The notes under the pieces: model-generated | What the model saw: the letters and a program-made list of their open reading frames with translations, nothing else | Told to the model about the DNA's origin: nothing | Databases searched by the model: none | Program-made: the position numbers and the translations under genes | NCBI GenBank assembly: GCA_048772705.1 | Contig: JBLWGC010000159.1 | Location: forward strand, 186,001 to 250,000 | Source: Leidyana gryllorum EB-2025a | Lineage: Eukaryota > Apicomplexa | Direction: 5' to 3' | Length of the DNA: 64,000 nucleotides | Shown here: positions 39,080 to 50,655 of the stretch, piece after piece | How positions within the stretch are numbered: the first letter of the stretch is position 1 | Layout: each line of letters starts with the position of its first letter

Positions 39080-42000
39080 ATGGCAATCAGAACATATGGC
39101 CCTGAACTCTTCAGCAAGCTGGGAGATACCGAGTTTGGCAAATCAGTCAATGTTATTGACTTCCGAGGCTTGTATGAAGCAGCTGTTACGCTCAAGCCTC
39201 CGTCTCACTGGCCCCAAACTCCGTGGATTACTTGGAAGGGGGGCGCTAAGGGGCGGAATAAGGCGGATGCCAAAGACATATTATTTGGCGGTTTGCTCCG
39301 CGTATGGCCAGAGTGCGTACCCTACACTGCTTTTTCTCCGTATAAAGATCTGCTATGTTCCATCTTTCGTGGCAAGCCACTTGGCCAGACTTTGGGCAGT
39401 GTCTGCGATTATATGGCCACTTTGAGGCCCTCGACTCCTCAAGATCAGCTCACCTTCCTGGCTGCCCTCGACGCGAAGCATAGCGCTGAGCTACAAAATC
39501 AACTGCTCAAGACGGCACCCAAAAGCCCAAACTCTAACTCGCTATTGTGGCCGCTCCTCTGTAAACTCTGGAAAGGCACAGAGTGGGGTGGACGATCCAT
39601 CAAGAAAGATGTACCCAAAGACCCCGTCACCAAGAAAGAGCTCCTGGACTCTTTGGATACCGTGAGCAAAGACACAAAACTCAAGTGTCTCGTGTTCCGC
39701 AAGACCAATTTGGCCCTGGGGTCTGCCCCAGCCCCTCCAGGTGACACCGACCAACGGTTGGCGAGCCTCTCATTCTGTGTGCCTACGGCCCGAGACAGCG
39801 CCGACGTCCCTCAACCGCAGTGGTTCGACTATGTCGACGACACGGGTACGCGGGTGGCACGCATCAGTGTAGTCGGTCGCAAGTACTACACCCCGGAAGT
39901 CGTCATCGAAGAGGAAGAGTCGCACGACATCTGGAGTTCCAAACACCAAATCAAAGCTCGAGGTGACTTGGAATGGAAACCGCGTGTGGACCTCAGGAAG
40001 AGAGGGAGAGCCCCAATGGTCACTTCCATACAGATTCGCATTGATCTGTTCAAAGGCGATCGAGACTTGGAGGCCGCCACTCAGGATGTCGGTCTGGCGG
40101 TGCTGTGCTATGTGCTCTTTTCCGACGCTGCTCGCAGTGCGTCCTACTTCCATCAAATCTGGGAGAACCACGAGCCCCCTCCGAGGCTCGCGGGCGGAGG
40201 ACCTGCACCGGACACCGAGGTCAGGCTACCCGTGCCGGAAGTGGCGACCATACAGCCGGGGCCCGCGGTGGAGAACGGTCGCTCTCTCTTGACTAAGATT
40301 ATGGGCAAAATCGAAGTGGACGCTCGGAAACGGTACACCGAGCAGTGCAAGGCCTACAAGCTGGACCAGGAGGACAGTGCCAAAACCCATACACGTTGTA
40401 CTACAACCCCTCCGCCGGAGACTTTTGATGATGAGCCATACAAAATTGGCAAGGACGAAAAAAGCGAAGACCACAGATGTTATTGGAGTGTCAACTACTA
40501 TCCCGTAGTCCTCGAATATCCCCTTCAAGGCGATAAAGAGACTGTCCGCTCCAAAGATCCCTTCAGACTACTCTCCGTTCGCGATGACTGCAAGCAGCTC
40601 GCAATTGTCCTCCATCGGATCCTCACCTATATATGTGGGCAGAATCCCATTGTGGTAAGTCTTATAACCCAATAAATCCCGCACGTTCGTTGTATGTGAC
40701 ATGTATTCACTGTCAATCACCCTCACTCTTCACCCGATCGTCCAAATATGACGGTCACAGGCAGGTGGTGATACGGGGAAAGGGTCCACCACATCGATGA
40801 AGACATTGAGAGAAACAGCAGCGGCTCAATGCTTAGCCATCACTCATCTCAGGTCTATGGTTGAAACGCGACGTGCAGCCATTATGCAACGCCTTTTACA
40901 GGCGCCCTATGACCCTATCGAGAGCCTTCCCGTCCAACCCCATGAGTTTCTGCCGTTCTATACCAGTTGCCGTGCCCGACGCCGCCTCCTCGGGGACAAG
41001 TGGGGCGAGGTGCTGTCATTGGACCTGATGCACAGCAAGTTTTGGCGTCTGTGCCCCATAATCGATCTACAGACGGAAGAGAAGGCACCCTGGCGTCCGA
41101 TAGTGTACGACATATGCCTCGCTCGCGCTTCGCATCTCTTCACCCACGACTACCCCGAGACCAAAGAGCTGGACAGAACTGGCCAAGTGGCCAAACGCAT
41201 CCCCCACGATCACGTGAAAAGATTACGCGAAACGTATATCATCCAAGCCACCGAGTGGTCCAGCGCTGCGGCGATGTTCGAGCGGCTCTGTACCGCATTG
41301 AGCAAAGATACAGGCAAACATATATACGAAATGGCACGGGAGGCGATGCGATATATAGTTGGAGATGCGCTGTGGGCCTGTCTTGCAGCACTCACCAATT
41401 GTCCCCCCTCCCCCCACTCCAGGGGCAACACTGCAATCCCAGCCAATCTGGAGGTCAAGGTCGAACCAGAGGTCGGGTACAGATCTCCCTCCAATCAGGT
41501 GAAACAGGAATCAACGCCTGTACCCGAACCTGAATCATCAACACGGCAAACAGAAGCTGGAGTTAACTCTGAAACAGCATGTGATACTGTTCCTTCCACA
41601 GCTTATCCTGTGGAAGGCCAACCTATCAGGCCACACACACACATAATCCATTCCGGAAGCTCATATCACGAATCTCACAGGAGTATCTCCGCGGAGATGA
41701 CAATGGAACAAGATGAAATAGAGTCATTGGGCAAAATCAGTTCGATGTCGGCATCAGCCACCAAGCGAACAGATAAGCAGCACCTACATGCCCAAGAAAC
41801 CCCTCAGACTGATCAAGACTTCGCCCTCGATATCGGTCGGCATACGGACATGGTGGACGAGGATGACGACGAGTCGCCTCGATCTGTATTCCAGCCTCGA
41901 TGTGAAGATTACGTCGAGAGCTTGGGCAGTGTTGACGAGGAGGACAGCTCCTCGGACGAATCAATCGTTGAAAAGGTTTCAACAAAGTCCATCTACGACG

Positions 42001-42458
42001 ATGATGGAGTCCCAAGCACCGCTAATGTTACGTTTGGTATGTCCGAGAGTACTACACATTTGGGACATGACAGCAGCAAGCCCACCGAAGAGATGGCTAG
42101 CACAGCCGGCTCTCCAGAGCTCGACGAAACGCAGGCGACGGTCGCCAACCAGAATCGTCTCCCCTTTCCTCCTGTAGAGGTCTCCTTGCGTGCTCTGGAC
42201 GCCGACTGGAAGCAAGTGAGCACTAAAATCTGGGCGTTGCTGGACCCCAACGCGTGTGGAGATGGCGTGCCGGACTCCGCGATCCGACCTCCAAGCCCGT
42301 GTCGTCGAGGAGACGAAGAAGACTATGAAGAAGATCTCGAGTCGGATATCGAGGATCCACCTACTGAAGATCCAGAGTCCGAAGACCAGCATCCATCTGA
42401 ACCCTCCGTCTCCGTCTCCTTATTCCCCATTGTACTGATTTCTGAAACTGACGCATGA
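39080..42458 (+). CDS. Large orphan protein, 1090 residues, unknown function
   Basis: I do not recognise a family. Exons 39080-40654 and 40761-42458 are joined by a 106-nt intron. The N-terminal 520 residues look folded, with many Trp, Tyr and Leu residues (NVIDFRGLYEAAVTLKPPSH, WPLLCKLWKGTEWGG, WSSKHQIKARGDLEWKP). The join creates AGGDTGKGSTTS, which resembles a P-loop but lacks the exact GK[ST] ending. A further folded part follows (FWRLCPIIDLQ, ETYIIQATEWSSAAAMFERL). The last 250 residues are acidic and Ser-rich and thus disordered. The frame is open upstream of the ATG across the neighbouring gene's start, so I chose the first ATG clear of it. Confidence 0.7.
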
Positions 42459-42895
42459 TGAAACAGTAGTGGCGTTTCTCCATCACATGTTCCTGGCAGG
42501 CAGCTCCGAACAGATTTGCTTTCTCATATATCTGGTCTACTTATCGCTGTTCTTGTGCCAGGAAAACATTGACGAGACTCAATATTTGCAACTCGAACAC
42601 TGTCGGCCGGAGCCTGAACCTCGGTGGTGAACAAGACGGAGGATGTGAAGGCCGCCATCATTTAGGACAAATGATTGGTTCCAGAGATAGCAAGTGCCCA
42701 GTAGTCATAAGTAGATTGAATATATGAGAAAGCAACTCAGTTCTCGTCCGCTAGCGCTCGATGACTGGGGAAAGGGCAGTGTATGAAGGTGTTCGGTCGT
42801 GTGTGCGCCATCGGAGACACGGCTAGGTCACCTAGTTTTTCTTCCGGGTTCCTACTTGAAAACAGATATCTCAGTCTACTGGACAGAGGAGCATC
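42459..42895. other. Intergenic region upstream of glycogen phosphorylase
   Basis: This 437-nt gap contains an open stretch (about 42466-42630) with protein-like composition that might be an unassigned exon, but no splice model joins it in frame to the orphan gene. The rest should hold the phosphorylase promoter and leader. Confidence 0.4.
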
Positions 42896-45800
42896 ATGGC
42901 CGACCCGGTTTTCGCTGTTCGACGTCTTAACTCCGCTGCCTTCGAAATGAAGCGCAAAGCGTCGTTCTCCAAGTTGGACATGGCCTTACATCGTTCGGCC
43001 TTCGGGATGTATGATGATGTGCAAAGCCCAGTAGCTGAGGGCCAAGATCTAATGTGGTCACTGATGAGCAAATACTTGGACACTGACACTCGTACTATTC
43101 AACGAGGCATAGTGAACCATGTGGAATACACACTAGCCCGCAACCGTTTCAACATGGACGATGAATCATGCTATCGCGCTACGGCATACTCTGTGCGCGA
43201 CCGTTTGATCGAAATGTTCAACGATACTAACCAATTCTTCTTCTCCAAGGATGTTAAGCGTTGCTATTATCTATCGCTGGAATTCTTGATCGGCCGTGCG
43301 ATGCAGAACGCGCTGGTGAACTTGGACATCGAAGACCAGTACAAGAAGGCTTTGAGCGAACTTGGCTACAAGCTAGAAGCTCTATATGAATATGAGCATG
43401 ACGCGGCATTGGGAAATGGTGGACTCGGTCGCCTGGCTGCTTGCTTCCTGGATTCGATGGCCACCCTGAACTACGCTGCTTGGGGCTATGGTATTCGCTA
43501 TACCTACGGAATTTTCGAGCAAAAGATCATCAACGGATGGCAATGTGAATACCCCGACTACTGGCTGATGCAAGACAACCCCTGGGAGATTTGCCGTCAC
43601 GATGTGACTTATGCTGTTCGCTTCGGCGGCCACCTGAAGGAGTACACTGACGAGAAGGGACGGTTCCGTACTAAGTGGGTTGGTGGCAACATTGTGCAAG
43701 CTGTGGCTTACGACAACATCATCCCCGGTTTTGACACCCTCAACTGTATCAATCTTCGTCTGTGGCGAGCGGCTCCCTCCAAAGAATTCGATTTTGATCA
43801 GTTCAACCAGGGACGCTACATGGACGCTATTAGAGAACGCCAGGATGCTGAGTGCATCTCTGCTGTCCTCTATCCCAATGATAACTCGGACGAAGGGAAG
43901 GCTCTCCGTCTGAAGCAGCAATACTTCTTTGTGTGTGCCACAATCCAAGATGTCCTTCGCCGATTCAAGAAGAAGCCGAACCGCGACTGGAGAGATCTCC
44001 CTCAGAAGATGGCGATCCAATTGAACGACACCCATCCGACCATTGGTATCCCCGAGTTGATCCGTATCCTCGTGGATGTTGAGTGCCTCGAATGGGACTT
44101 CGCTGTTGACCTCACTCGTCAAGTCTTCCACTACACCAACCACACCGTTTTGCCCGAAGCTTTGGAGAAGTGGCCTGCTGAGTTGATCGGCCGTCTGCTT
44201 CCCCGTCACCTGAAGATCATCAACGAGCTCAACTTGCGCTTCCTGAACGAGGTGCGCGGCAAGTGGGGCGATGACTACCGCAAAATCTCCCGCATGTCGA
44301 TCTATGAAGACGGTTGGACCAAATTGATCCGTATGGGTAACTTGGCGGCTATCTTCTCTCGGAAGGTCAATGGTGTGGCTGCGATCCACAGTAACTTGGT
44401 GAAGAAGGATTTGTTCCCTGAGTTCGTCGAGTGGTTCAAGCAGAACGGCGATGCCGAGAAATTCTTGAATGTGACTAACGGTGTGACTCCGCGTCGCTGG
44501 ATTCACAACGCAAACCGACCGTTGTCTGAACTCATCAGCTCGTGGTTGGGCAGTGACGGGTGGTTGAAGGATCTGACGATGGTTAGAGGTTTGGAGAACA
44601 ACATTGATGATCCTGCCCTGCTGAAGGAGTGGGCTGGTGTAAAGCGGCGTAACAAAGAGAGATTGGCTCGGTGGGTATCCGCTCATGGCGGTCCGGAGTT
44701 GGATGCTGAGAACATGTTGTTCGACATTCAAATCAAACGTATCCATGAGTACAAGCGTCAACATCTTAACGCTATGTATATGATTCATCGCTATCTGAGC
44801 ATCAAGAAGATGTCCCACGAGCAGCGTCAGAAGATTGTGCCCCGCGCATCAATGGTTGGTGGTAAAGCCGCTCCGGGATACGCCTCTGCCAAGACTATCA
44901 TCAAGTTGATCAACTGCATTGCCAATGTGGTGAACAACGACCCGGATGTCAGTCCGTACTTCAAGGTGTTCTTCCTGCCAAACTACAATGTTTCGTCTGC
45001 TCAAATTATCATTCCGGCTTCGGATATCAACCAGCAGATCTCGACTGCGGGCACTGAGGCCTCTGGGACGAGTAACATGAAGTTCGTGATGAACGGTTCT
45101 CTCATCATCGGTACTATGGACGGTGCCAATGTTGAGATTATCGAGGAGGGCGGTCGCGAAACTGCATTCGTTTTCGGAGCCTCGGAGCCTCAGGTGGCCG
45201 GGATCCGGGAGCGGGCGAAGCGCGGAGACTATAACATCGATGCTCGTTTGTGGGAAGTTTTCAACTTCATTCGTTCAGGCCGTCTCGCTCAGGGCGACAG
45301 CAACGCCCAGTCTCAGTTTAATGAGTTGGTGGATCGTCTGACAATGAACCACGACGGTCATAACGGGGACTTTTACTTGGTCTGCTATGACTTCCCGGAT
45401 TATGTCAAGGCCAACGAGCTGGTGGACGCTACCTACAAGGATAGCAACAAGTGGTGGAAGTTGAGTGTGCAAGCTTCAGTGCGGATGGGCAAGTTCTCTA
45501 CCGACCGGACAATCCGTGATTATGCTGAAATGATCTGGAACATACCAGCGGCTGAACGCCCGGCCCCACATGAGGTATTGAAAAATGACTACGTTTCCTT
45601 GTCTTAACGTGATTCATTCCGCAGTCCCAGATCAGACGCCTCCATTCGGGGGTAGGACGTAATCTGGCTGGTCCCGTGATTGAAAAGGAGGCCGGTGTCG
45701 CTGCTGTGAACGCTACAACCACTACCGGTGCGCCCAAACCCACAGACTTGGTGAAAGAGACTCCGGCTCAGGCTCTTCCTCAAACTAATCAGGTGCCGAC

Positions 45801-46158
45801 CCCTGCCCAAGTGAAGAATGCGGGTACAGCAACAGAGTCCCCAACTGCCAAGCCCACTGTTCAAGCCGGAAAGAAAGCCGAAACACCTCAGACTGTGCGA
45901 ATTCCCGAGGCTGTGCCGCCAACCGCGGTAGATACTCAAAAGCCCATAGCCTCCGCAACCTCGCCCAAAGCATCCACACCCAAATCAGCGGCCAGTCCGA
46001 AGAATGTAGCGGCCAAGCGCGGAGCCGCATCGCCCAAGTACGGATCTCCCAAATCTCGCCCAACGTCGGGCGGCGCTGGAAGTCCGAACAAAATGCAGGA
46101 GTTGAGATCCGAGCCGGAGACGGACGCGGTGATAACTCCTGCCGGGGAGAAGGCGTGA
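42896..46158 (+). CDS. Glycogen/starch phosphorylase with an added C-terminal tail
   Basis: The enzyme releases glucose-1-phosphate from storage glucan using pyridoxal phosphate. The first exon (42896-45574) encodes the full catalytic protein with no intron. Motifs include NGGLGRLAACFLDSMATL, WQCEYPDYWLMQDNPWE, IQLNDTHPTIGIPELIRIL, TNHTVLPEALEKW, KRIHEYKRQHLN, and the PLP region EASGTSNMKFVMNGS. A 50-nt intron (45575-45624) leads to a second exon (45625-46158) that adds 178 residues of Ala/Pro/Lys/Ser-rich disordered sequence, for a total of 1070. If the intron is retained, the protein ends 11 codons later (HEVLKNDYVSLS), at 903 residues. Both forms look possible. The unbroken 2.7-kb exon contrasts with the intron-rich neighbours. 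Confidence 0.95.
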
Positions 46159-46464
46159 TCAATAGGTTGTTTTTGACGTGCATTTTGTCCATGCGCAAAC
46201 ACAATTTTGATCTTCGCTCCTATAAGCGCGAAGCTGATCCTTCCCTAGAAATAACAAACAAACAGGTGTCGGCGGTCAATGTTTGTAGTGTGTGTGCCTG
46301 CGTGTGGTGTGTGGGAGGTAATGCGCATCGGCATCTATCATCTAGTCCATGTTTGTGGGTACAAGGGCGATCCACAGTCATGTGGGTCGTTTGCGAGGTT
46401 GGGATACAGCTAGCAGAATCATTGTCTACCAATGCGTTAGCATTCAGTGATGTAATGGGGAAAA
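46159..46464. other. Convergent intergenic region
   Basis: This 306-nt gap follows glycogen phosphorylase and ends at the stop of a minus-strand membrane protein. It is TG-rich in the middle. I see no gene. Confidence 0.45.
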
Positions 46465-46971
46465 CTAATTGTCTGCGCGGTGGGAGTGACTCGAACAGTA
46501 GGCAGTGGTACACCTCGATGAGATGCTGTCTTCTTCCGAGTCGTTCATTGATTTGATATTGCGTTTTAAGTACTTATTGGAGAGGTGCGGTAGCATGTGC
46601 AGTGCAAGTCCATTGATTGTTCCAGGCAGCTCGGCCGGTACGGTTGATTCCGGGTATACAGGTCCTCGGCGGATAAGCGGGAAGGCAATGGGGAACACCC
46701 ACCGGAGAGCTTCCCAGGTAACGGCAATAGTTTGTTGCCGAGAGATGCGATTCGCTGTACATCGTAGCCACGAGTTCCAAGTCGCTGGGAGAACGTCGAA
46801 AATAACGTGTCCAATGAATGTGAGAGCGATCAAGACCAGTCGAGACACCAATAGTAGGAAGGCTAAGACCGTCATCACAAGTCCCAAGAGATTCCACACT
46901 ACCAGTCCTACGAGCTCATCACTCTTGTATGACAATGCGTGCACGAGGCCGTGGTATGCGGGCTTGGACAT
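46465..46971 (-). CDS. Small membrane protein, unknown function
   Basis: I do not recognise a family. The frame gives 168 residues from ATG 46971. A long hydrophobic region (LVVWNLLGLVMTVLAFLLLV, then RLVLIALTFIGHVIFDVL) is enough for one or two membrane helices in a hairpin. The C-terminal half is polar and ends with an acidic/Ser stretch. The frame is open a little further upstream, so a short 5' exon is possible. No signal peptide is seen. Confidence 0.5.
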   Translation of the reverse strand: MSKPAYHGLVHALSYKSDELVGLVVWNLLGLVMTVLAFLLLVSRLVLIALTFIGHVIFDVLPATWNSWLRCTANRISRQQTIAVTWEALRWVFPIAFPLIRRGPVYPESTVPAELPGTINGLALHMLPHLSNKYLKRNIKSMNDSEEDSISSRCTTAYCSSHSHRADN

Positions 46972-47246
46972 CTTGAGGCTGTCGAATTCGCTCAACTAGT
47001 TGTAGAAAAAGAGCCACGGTTTTCACGGTCTTGTGTTGCACCCTGTGTACAACTCCTGTCTCCCAAGTACACAATGGTGTCCCACAGACAAAGCGTGCAA
47101 TGGAGGGTATATTGAGAGTTTCCCGCCACTGCTGTAGCACATATCAGCTTCGAAAAGATAGAGATCTCCCTTCTTGCATATACATACTTCTTCGACGAGA
47201 GCTGTACCGCAGATGTACTGTGTTTTTGGGGCTTTTATAGGGGCAA

Positions 47247-50200
47247 ATGGCCAGCTATGGTAAGCCCAATCTAGAGAGTCGCATGTCCAAGTTGAGAACT
47301 GTTGCTGTGATAATTCTTATTGGGGCACTGCTGGTCTTAACATTCCTGATCACCACAAATGGGACCCTCTTGAGTTTCTTCATCCCCACCGACGTATTGG
47401 AAGAATTCACCCGATTCGGCGTCCTCTATACTACAGTCTCCAATTACAGTGTTCTGTATGTGGATCAAGAATGGCTCATCCTCAATGACGGCACTCGTCG
47501 CTTGGACGCTATATCTGACGATCCTGCCAATCGAGTAGGCTCCGATGGCGCACTCCCGACATTCAACAACAACAACGCACACACTCATCGCAGCGCGAAT
47601 AACGCCAGCGTCGTTCCGCCTCAAGCCGCCTTCCTTGATGACAGAGTATCACCGTTCTATCACGATTTCCCATATTACATCTGGGACGGGCCGGTACCCC
47701 GCTTCTCCTTACGGCCGAATGTCGCCCAAGATCGCCAGTCTGTTCATATTCTCACCGCTTCAACTCAGCGTAACGAGATTCTCGTTCACTATCTCTGTCG
47801 CATGACGGCTGCGGGTACACCGAGAGTAATCGACACTCAAGTCTTCGCCAGCGGCGTTTATCGCCCACGGATTCTGAAAAGTTGGACCGAACAACTTAAA
47901 GGAGAGACTACTAACATTACGTTCGCGGCGTGGCTGTGAGTACGATGGTGGTGGCCGATATGTGATATATAATGCCTGACATTAGGAGTGATCTGGACGA
48001 GACGAGCTCAGAGTCGCTGATCTTTGTGGGGGTCGTCGTGAATGACGACTGGTTGGACCCTATGGAGTGCGCCAATACTCAGATCCGAATCCAGAGGGTA
48101 CGCTATCTGCCGTTAACAGTCTACTCGTTGGGAAACTGTCACGATCCGCAAGACTTTAGTCTCCATACGCCCAATAGCCCCTTAGTCGAGGAATTCCAGC
48201 CCACCAGAGAGAAGGCTTACCACCTGTTGTGGGTGGTATGCCAAAACTTCTTCCGCATTGTGAGGTTCGAAACGCTGCTGCCTCCCAATCTCTGGGCTGA
48301 CGGAGAGGAGGGAGAGGCTGCCCGAAAAGCGGACTACCAACCACTTGAATTGTCACCTATCAATGTGTCTGACGGGTGTCACCTGCGGGAAAATGGGGCC
48401 TGCACAGCCACCGAGGAGAGTCCTTCTATATATGCTGACTGGGCTACAGGGGCGAATGGCAATGTAACACTAATGGCAAATGGTGTGGACACCAATGGCG
48501 AAGGTAATGTGGAAGCGATCGTGTGCGACTTTGGGTATCCCTCCACTTCTTTCTTTTCACAGACTCAATATTCAGCTATGTCTTCTTCGCAAACGTTACC
48601 GAGTTGGGACCGGAACTCAGAGTCTGCGACGCATTCAAGCCGTATCTGTGGGCGGTCGACCTCGATCGCTTGAAGAATTGGAGCTGCAGGGTGAGATATG
48701 TGAAGAAGCTCTGCTCAAAAATGGAGACCTCTGTTTCTGCAGAGTATGCGTCTGAGACAGACACAGATCCCCACGAGTTTGAGCGTCGCTCCTGATACCT
48801 GTGAGTTAATGTCGACGATCGCATGCCAAAAAGGGTTTCATTGCGCAGCTCGGATTCTCCTCACAATGCATATGCGAGGCATCGGAGAGGTTAATGTGGG
48901 GAACGAAGCGTGTGAAGTTTGTGCTGACCCGAGCTTCCATTCGCGAATTGATCTCCTTTTGTATCGCGAAGATGGGATCCTCGGAGACTCTTATGTCACA
49001 ATGATGAATCCCTCCATGGCCCTACACGACCCCGTTTTTGACGAGATCGTCTATCTAATCGACGGTACCGACGGGTTTCTGCGCTGGATGAATACCAGCG
49101 TCGATGGCGGAGAATACAGCGTTATTCATCCTGCCGAGATCTTACACCTCCAGCGAGTCGTCGACACTGCTCCGCGCGCGCTCAGCAGATCCAGCAGTTT
49201 CGGACGAGGTGAGCGATGTTTCCGATGGGATGGGATGGGATGTAAGTGGGAATGTGCGATGATGTGTCTGTCTGTCTGTGTCTCGTAATCGGCAGTTCAT
49301 CCTCCTGTGCAGTGGTGGTGGCGGATTTCACTGGTCGGTCAATATCGAGTGTGTACCGGCACACGAATAATTACACTTTGACTGTTGAGCCATTGTTTAG
49401 TACGCCCGGCAACCCTTTTGTGGTGGAGGCAGCTTTGGGGAATCGAATGGTGGTGTGGTCAGAGCCTTTGCAGCATCGACTGATGCAAGCGACGTGGGGT
49501 AGTTCGATCGATGATCCGTTAGAGACGACACCATTTGAATTGCTCACGGGCCGATCTGTCTGTGGGGTGGTGTATTCGGAATACTTTGGGAGGGTTTACG
49601 TTTCGAATCCATCGAATGGTGAAGTATTATCGGTTCTGCCCAACGATCGGTCTAATAGTGCGATATCACACTTCTCGATCTCGAACCACGATGATGATTT
49701 GGTGCTGAAGACTCTGCGACCTTATCACCTGCTCGTGGACGAGAACACCGGGGCGGTCTATTTTAATGCCCTCCCGATGGCCAATCTGACTGCTTATAAT
49801 TTGGTGGACCCCAACATGTTCACAGAGCCGTGGCGCGATGGGTACTTTGTTCGTCCTCCTTATGAGAATTACACAGGTATGTATCATTTGTGAAAATGGA
49901 GAACAGCGCGTCATTCAAATGCTTTTATACAACGCAGGTGTGGGGGCGTCGAATTTGGCATCCACCATTTGGTTGATGAAAAAGAGACCTTTCAGTACCT
50001 CTCTCAAGTACTCGCCACGACCATTTTATACTAATCCAGATACTTTCATTCTAACTTTGACCCGCCATGGCGCTTGGCTCGTATTCGTAGAGATGCCTCT
50101 GTCTTTCGAGACAAACTTTACAGCTCGCATCGTTCGTTTACCTCTGCTCAGCACAACCGATGAGAGTTTCACAGTCAACTGGAGAGTCCGGGTGAGCACA

Positions 50201-50655
50201 AAGTGCAACACTGCAGTTGCGAGAGAAAGACTTTGTGAAACCTTCAGGGCCCGGAGGACATTAATGTGATTCTTGACTGGACACAGGCCATTCCCAATAT
50301 GATATATGCCCCGATCGGAGGTAAGATTTGTTGGAACTCCCCCGCGCGCGCTCGCTCGATCGATCACTCCTTCAATCCCTTAATTGGGGTAATATCTTCG
50401 TGGTTCTTCCGCTCATTCATTCCGTCAGCACTCAACTTATGGGAGCCCACAGCGAATGAAGCCGAACAAGGCTCTGGTGTGTCTCCGTATCTGTTTGGGT
50501 ATCTCGCACTGTCGCTGCTAATAGCGAATGTAACCTGCGCGGCTGCATACAACGGGTGCCGCAAGTTTTCGCTCCGCAGCCGATCGGGGGAATCCAAGTT
50601 CCGATGGATGGGTCGAAGTGGTACCCAAACTACAGATACTTCGCGATGGCCTTAG
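47247..50655 (+). CDS. Large membrane-anchored lumenal or extracellular protein, unknown function
   Basis: I do not recognise a family. Eight exons (47247-47935, 47986-48503, 48563-48690, 48743-49208, 49313-49876, 49938-50191, 50248-50320, 50429-50655) give 972 residues with consistent phases. A short N-terminal tail precedes one membrane helix (VAVIILIGALLVLTFLI). The long middle part has many NxS/T sites, scattered cysteines and several beta-rich segments (DEIVYLIDGTDGFLRW, VVVADFTGRSISSVYR, LLVDENTGAVYF) that resemble propeller strands. A second helix (YLFGYLALSLLIANVTCAAA) lies near the C-terminus, followed by a basic tail. Both termini would then face the cytosol. The stop codon overlaps the stop codon of the convergent RING-PHD gene. 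Confidence 0.75.
49224..49280. repeat. GGGAT and TGTC microsatellites within an intron
   Basis: Two short tandem tracts, (GGGAT)n and (TGTC)n, lie in the 104-nt intron at 49209-49312 and explain its above-average length. Confidence 0.6.

Noticed and set aside
42466-42633. A possible last exon of the 1090-residue orphan
   Set aside because: The sequence looks protein-like, but no donor in the preceding exon reaches it in the right phase.
43382-44818. A 478-codon open frame on the minus strand
   Set aside because: It lies fully opposite the glycogen phosphorylase exon and arises from its codon bias; it shows no domain.
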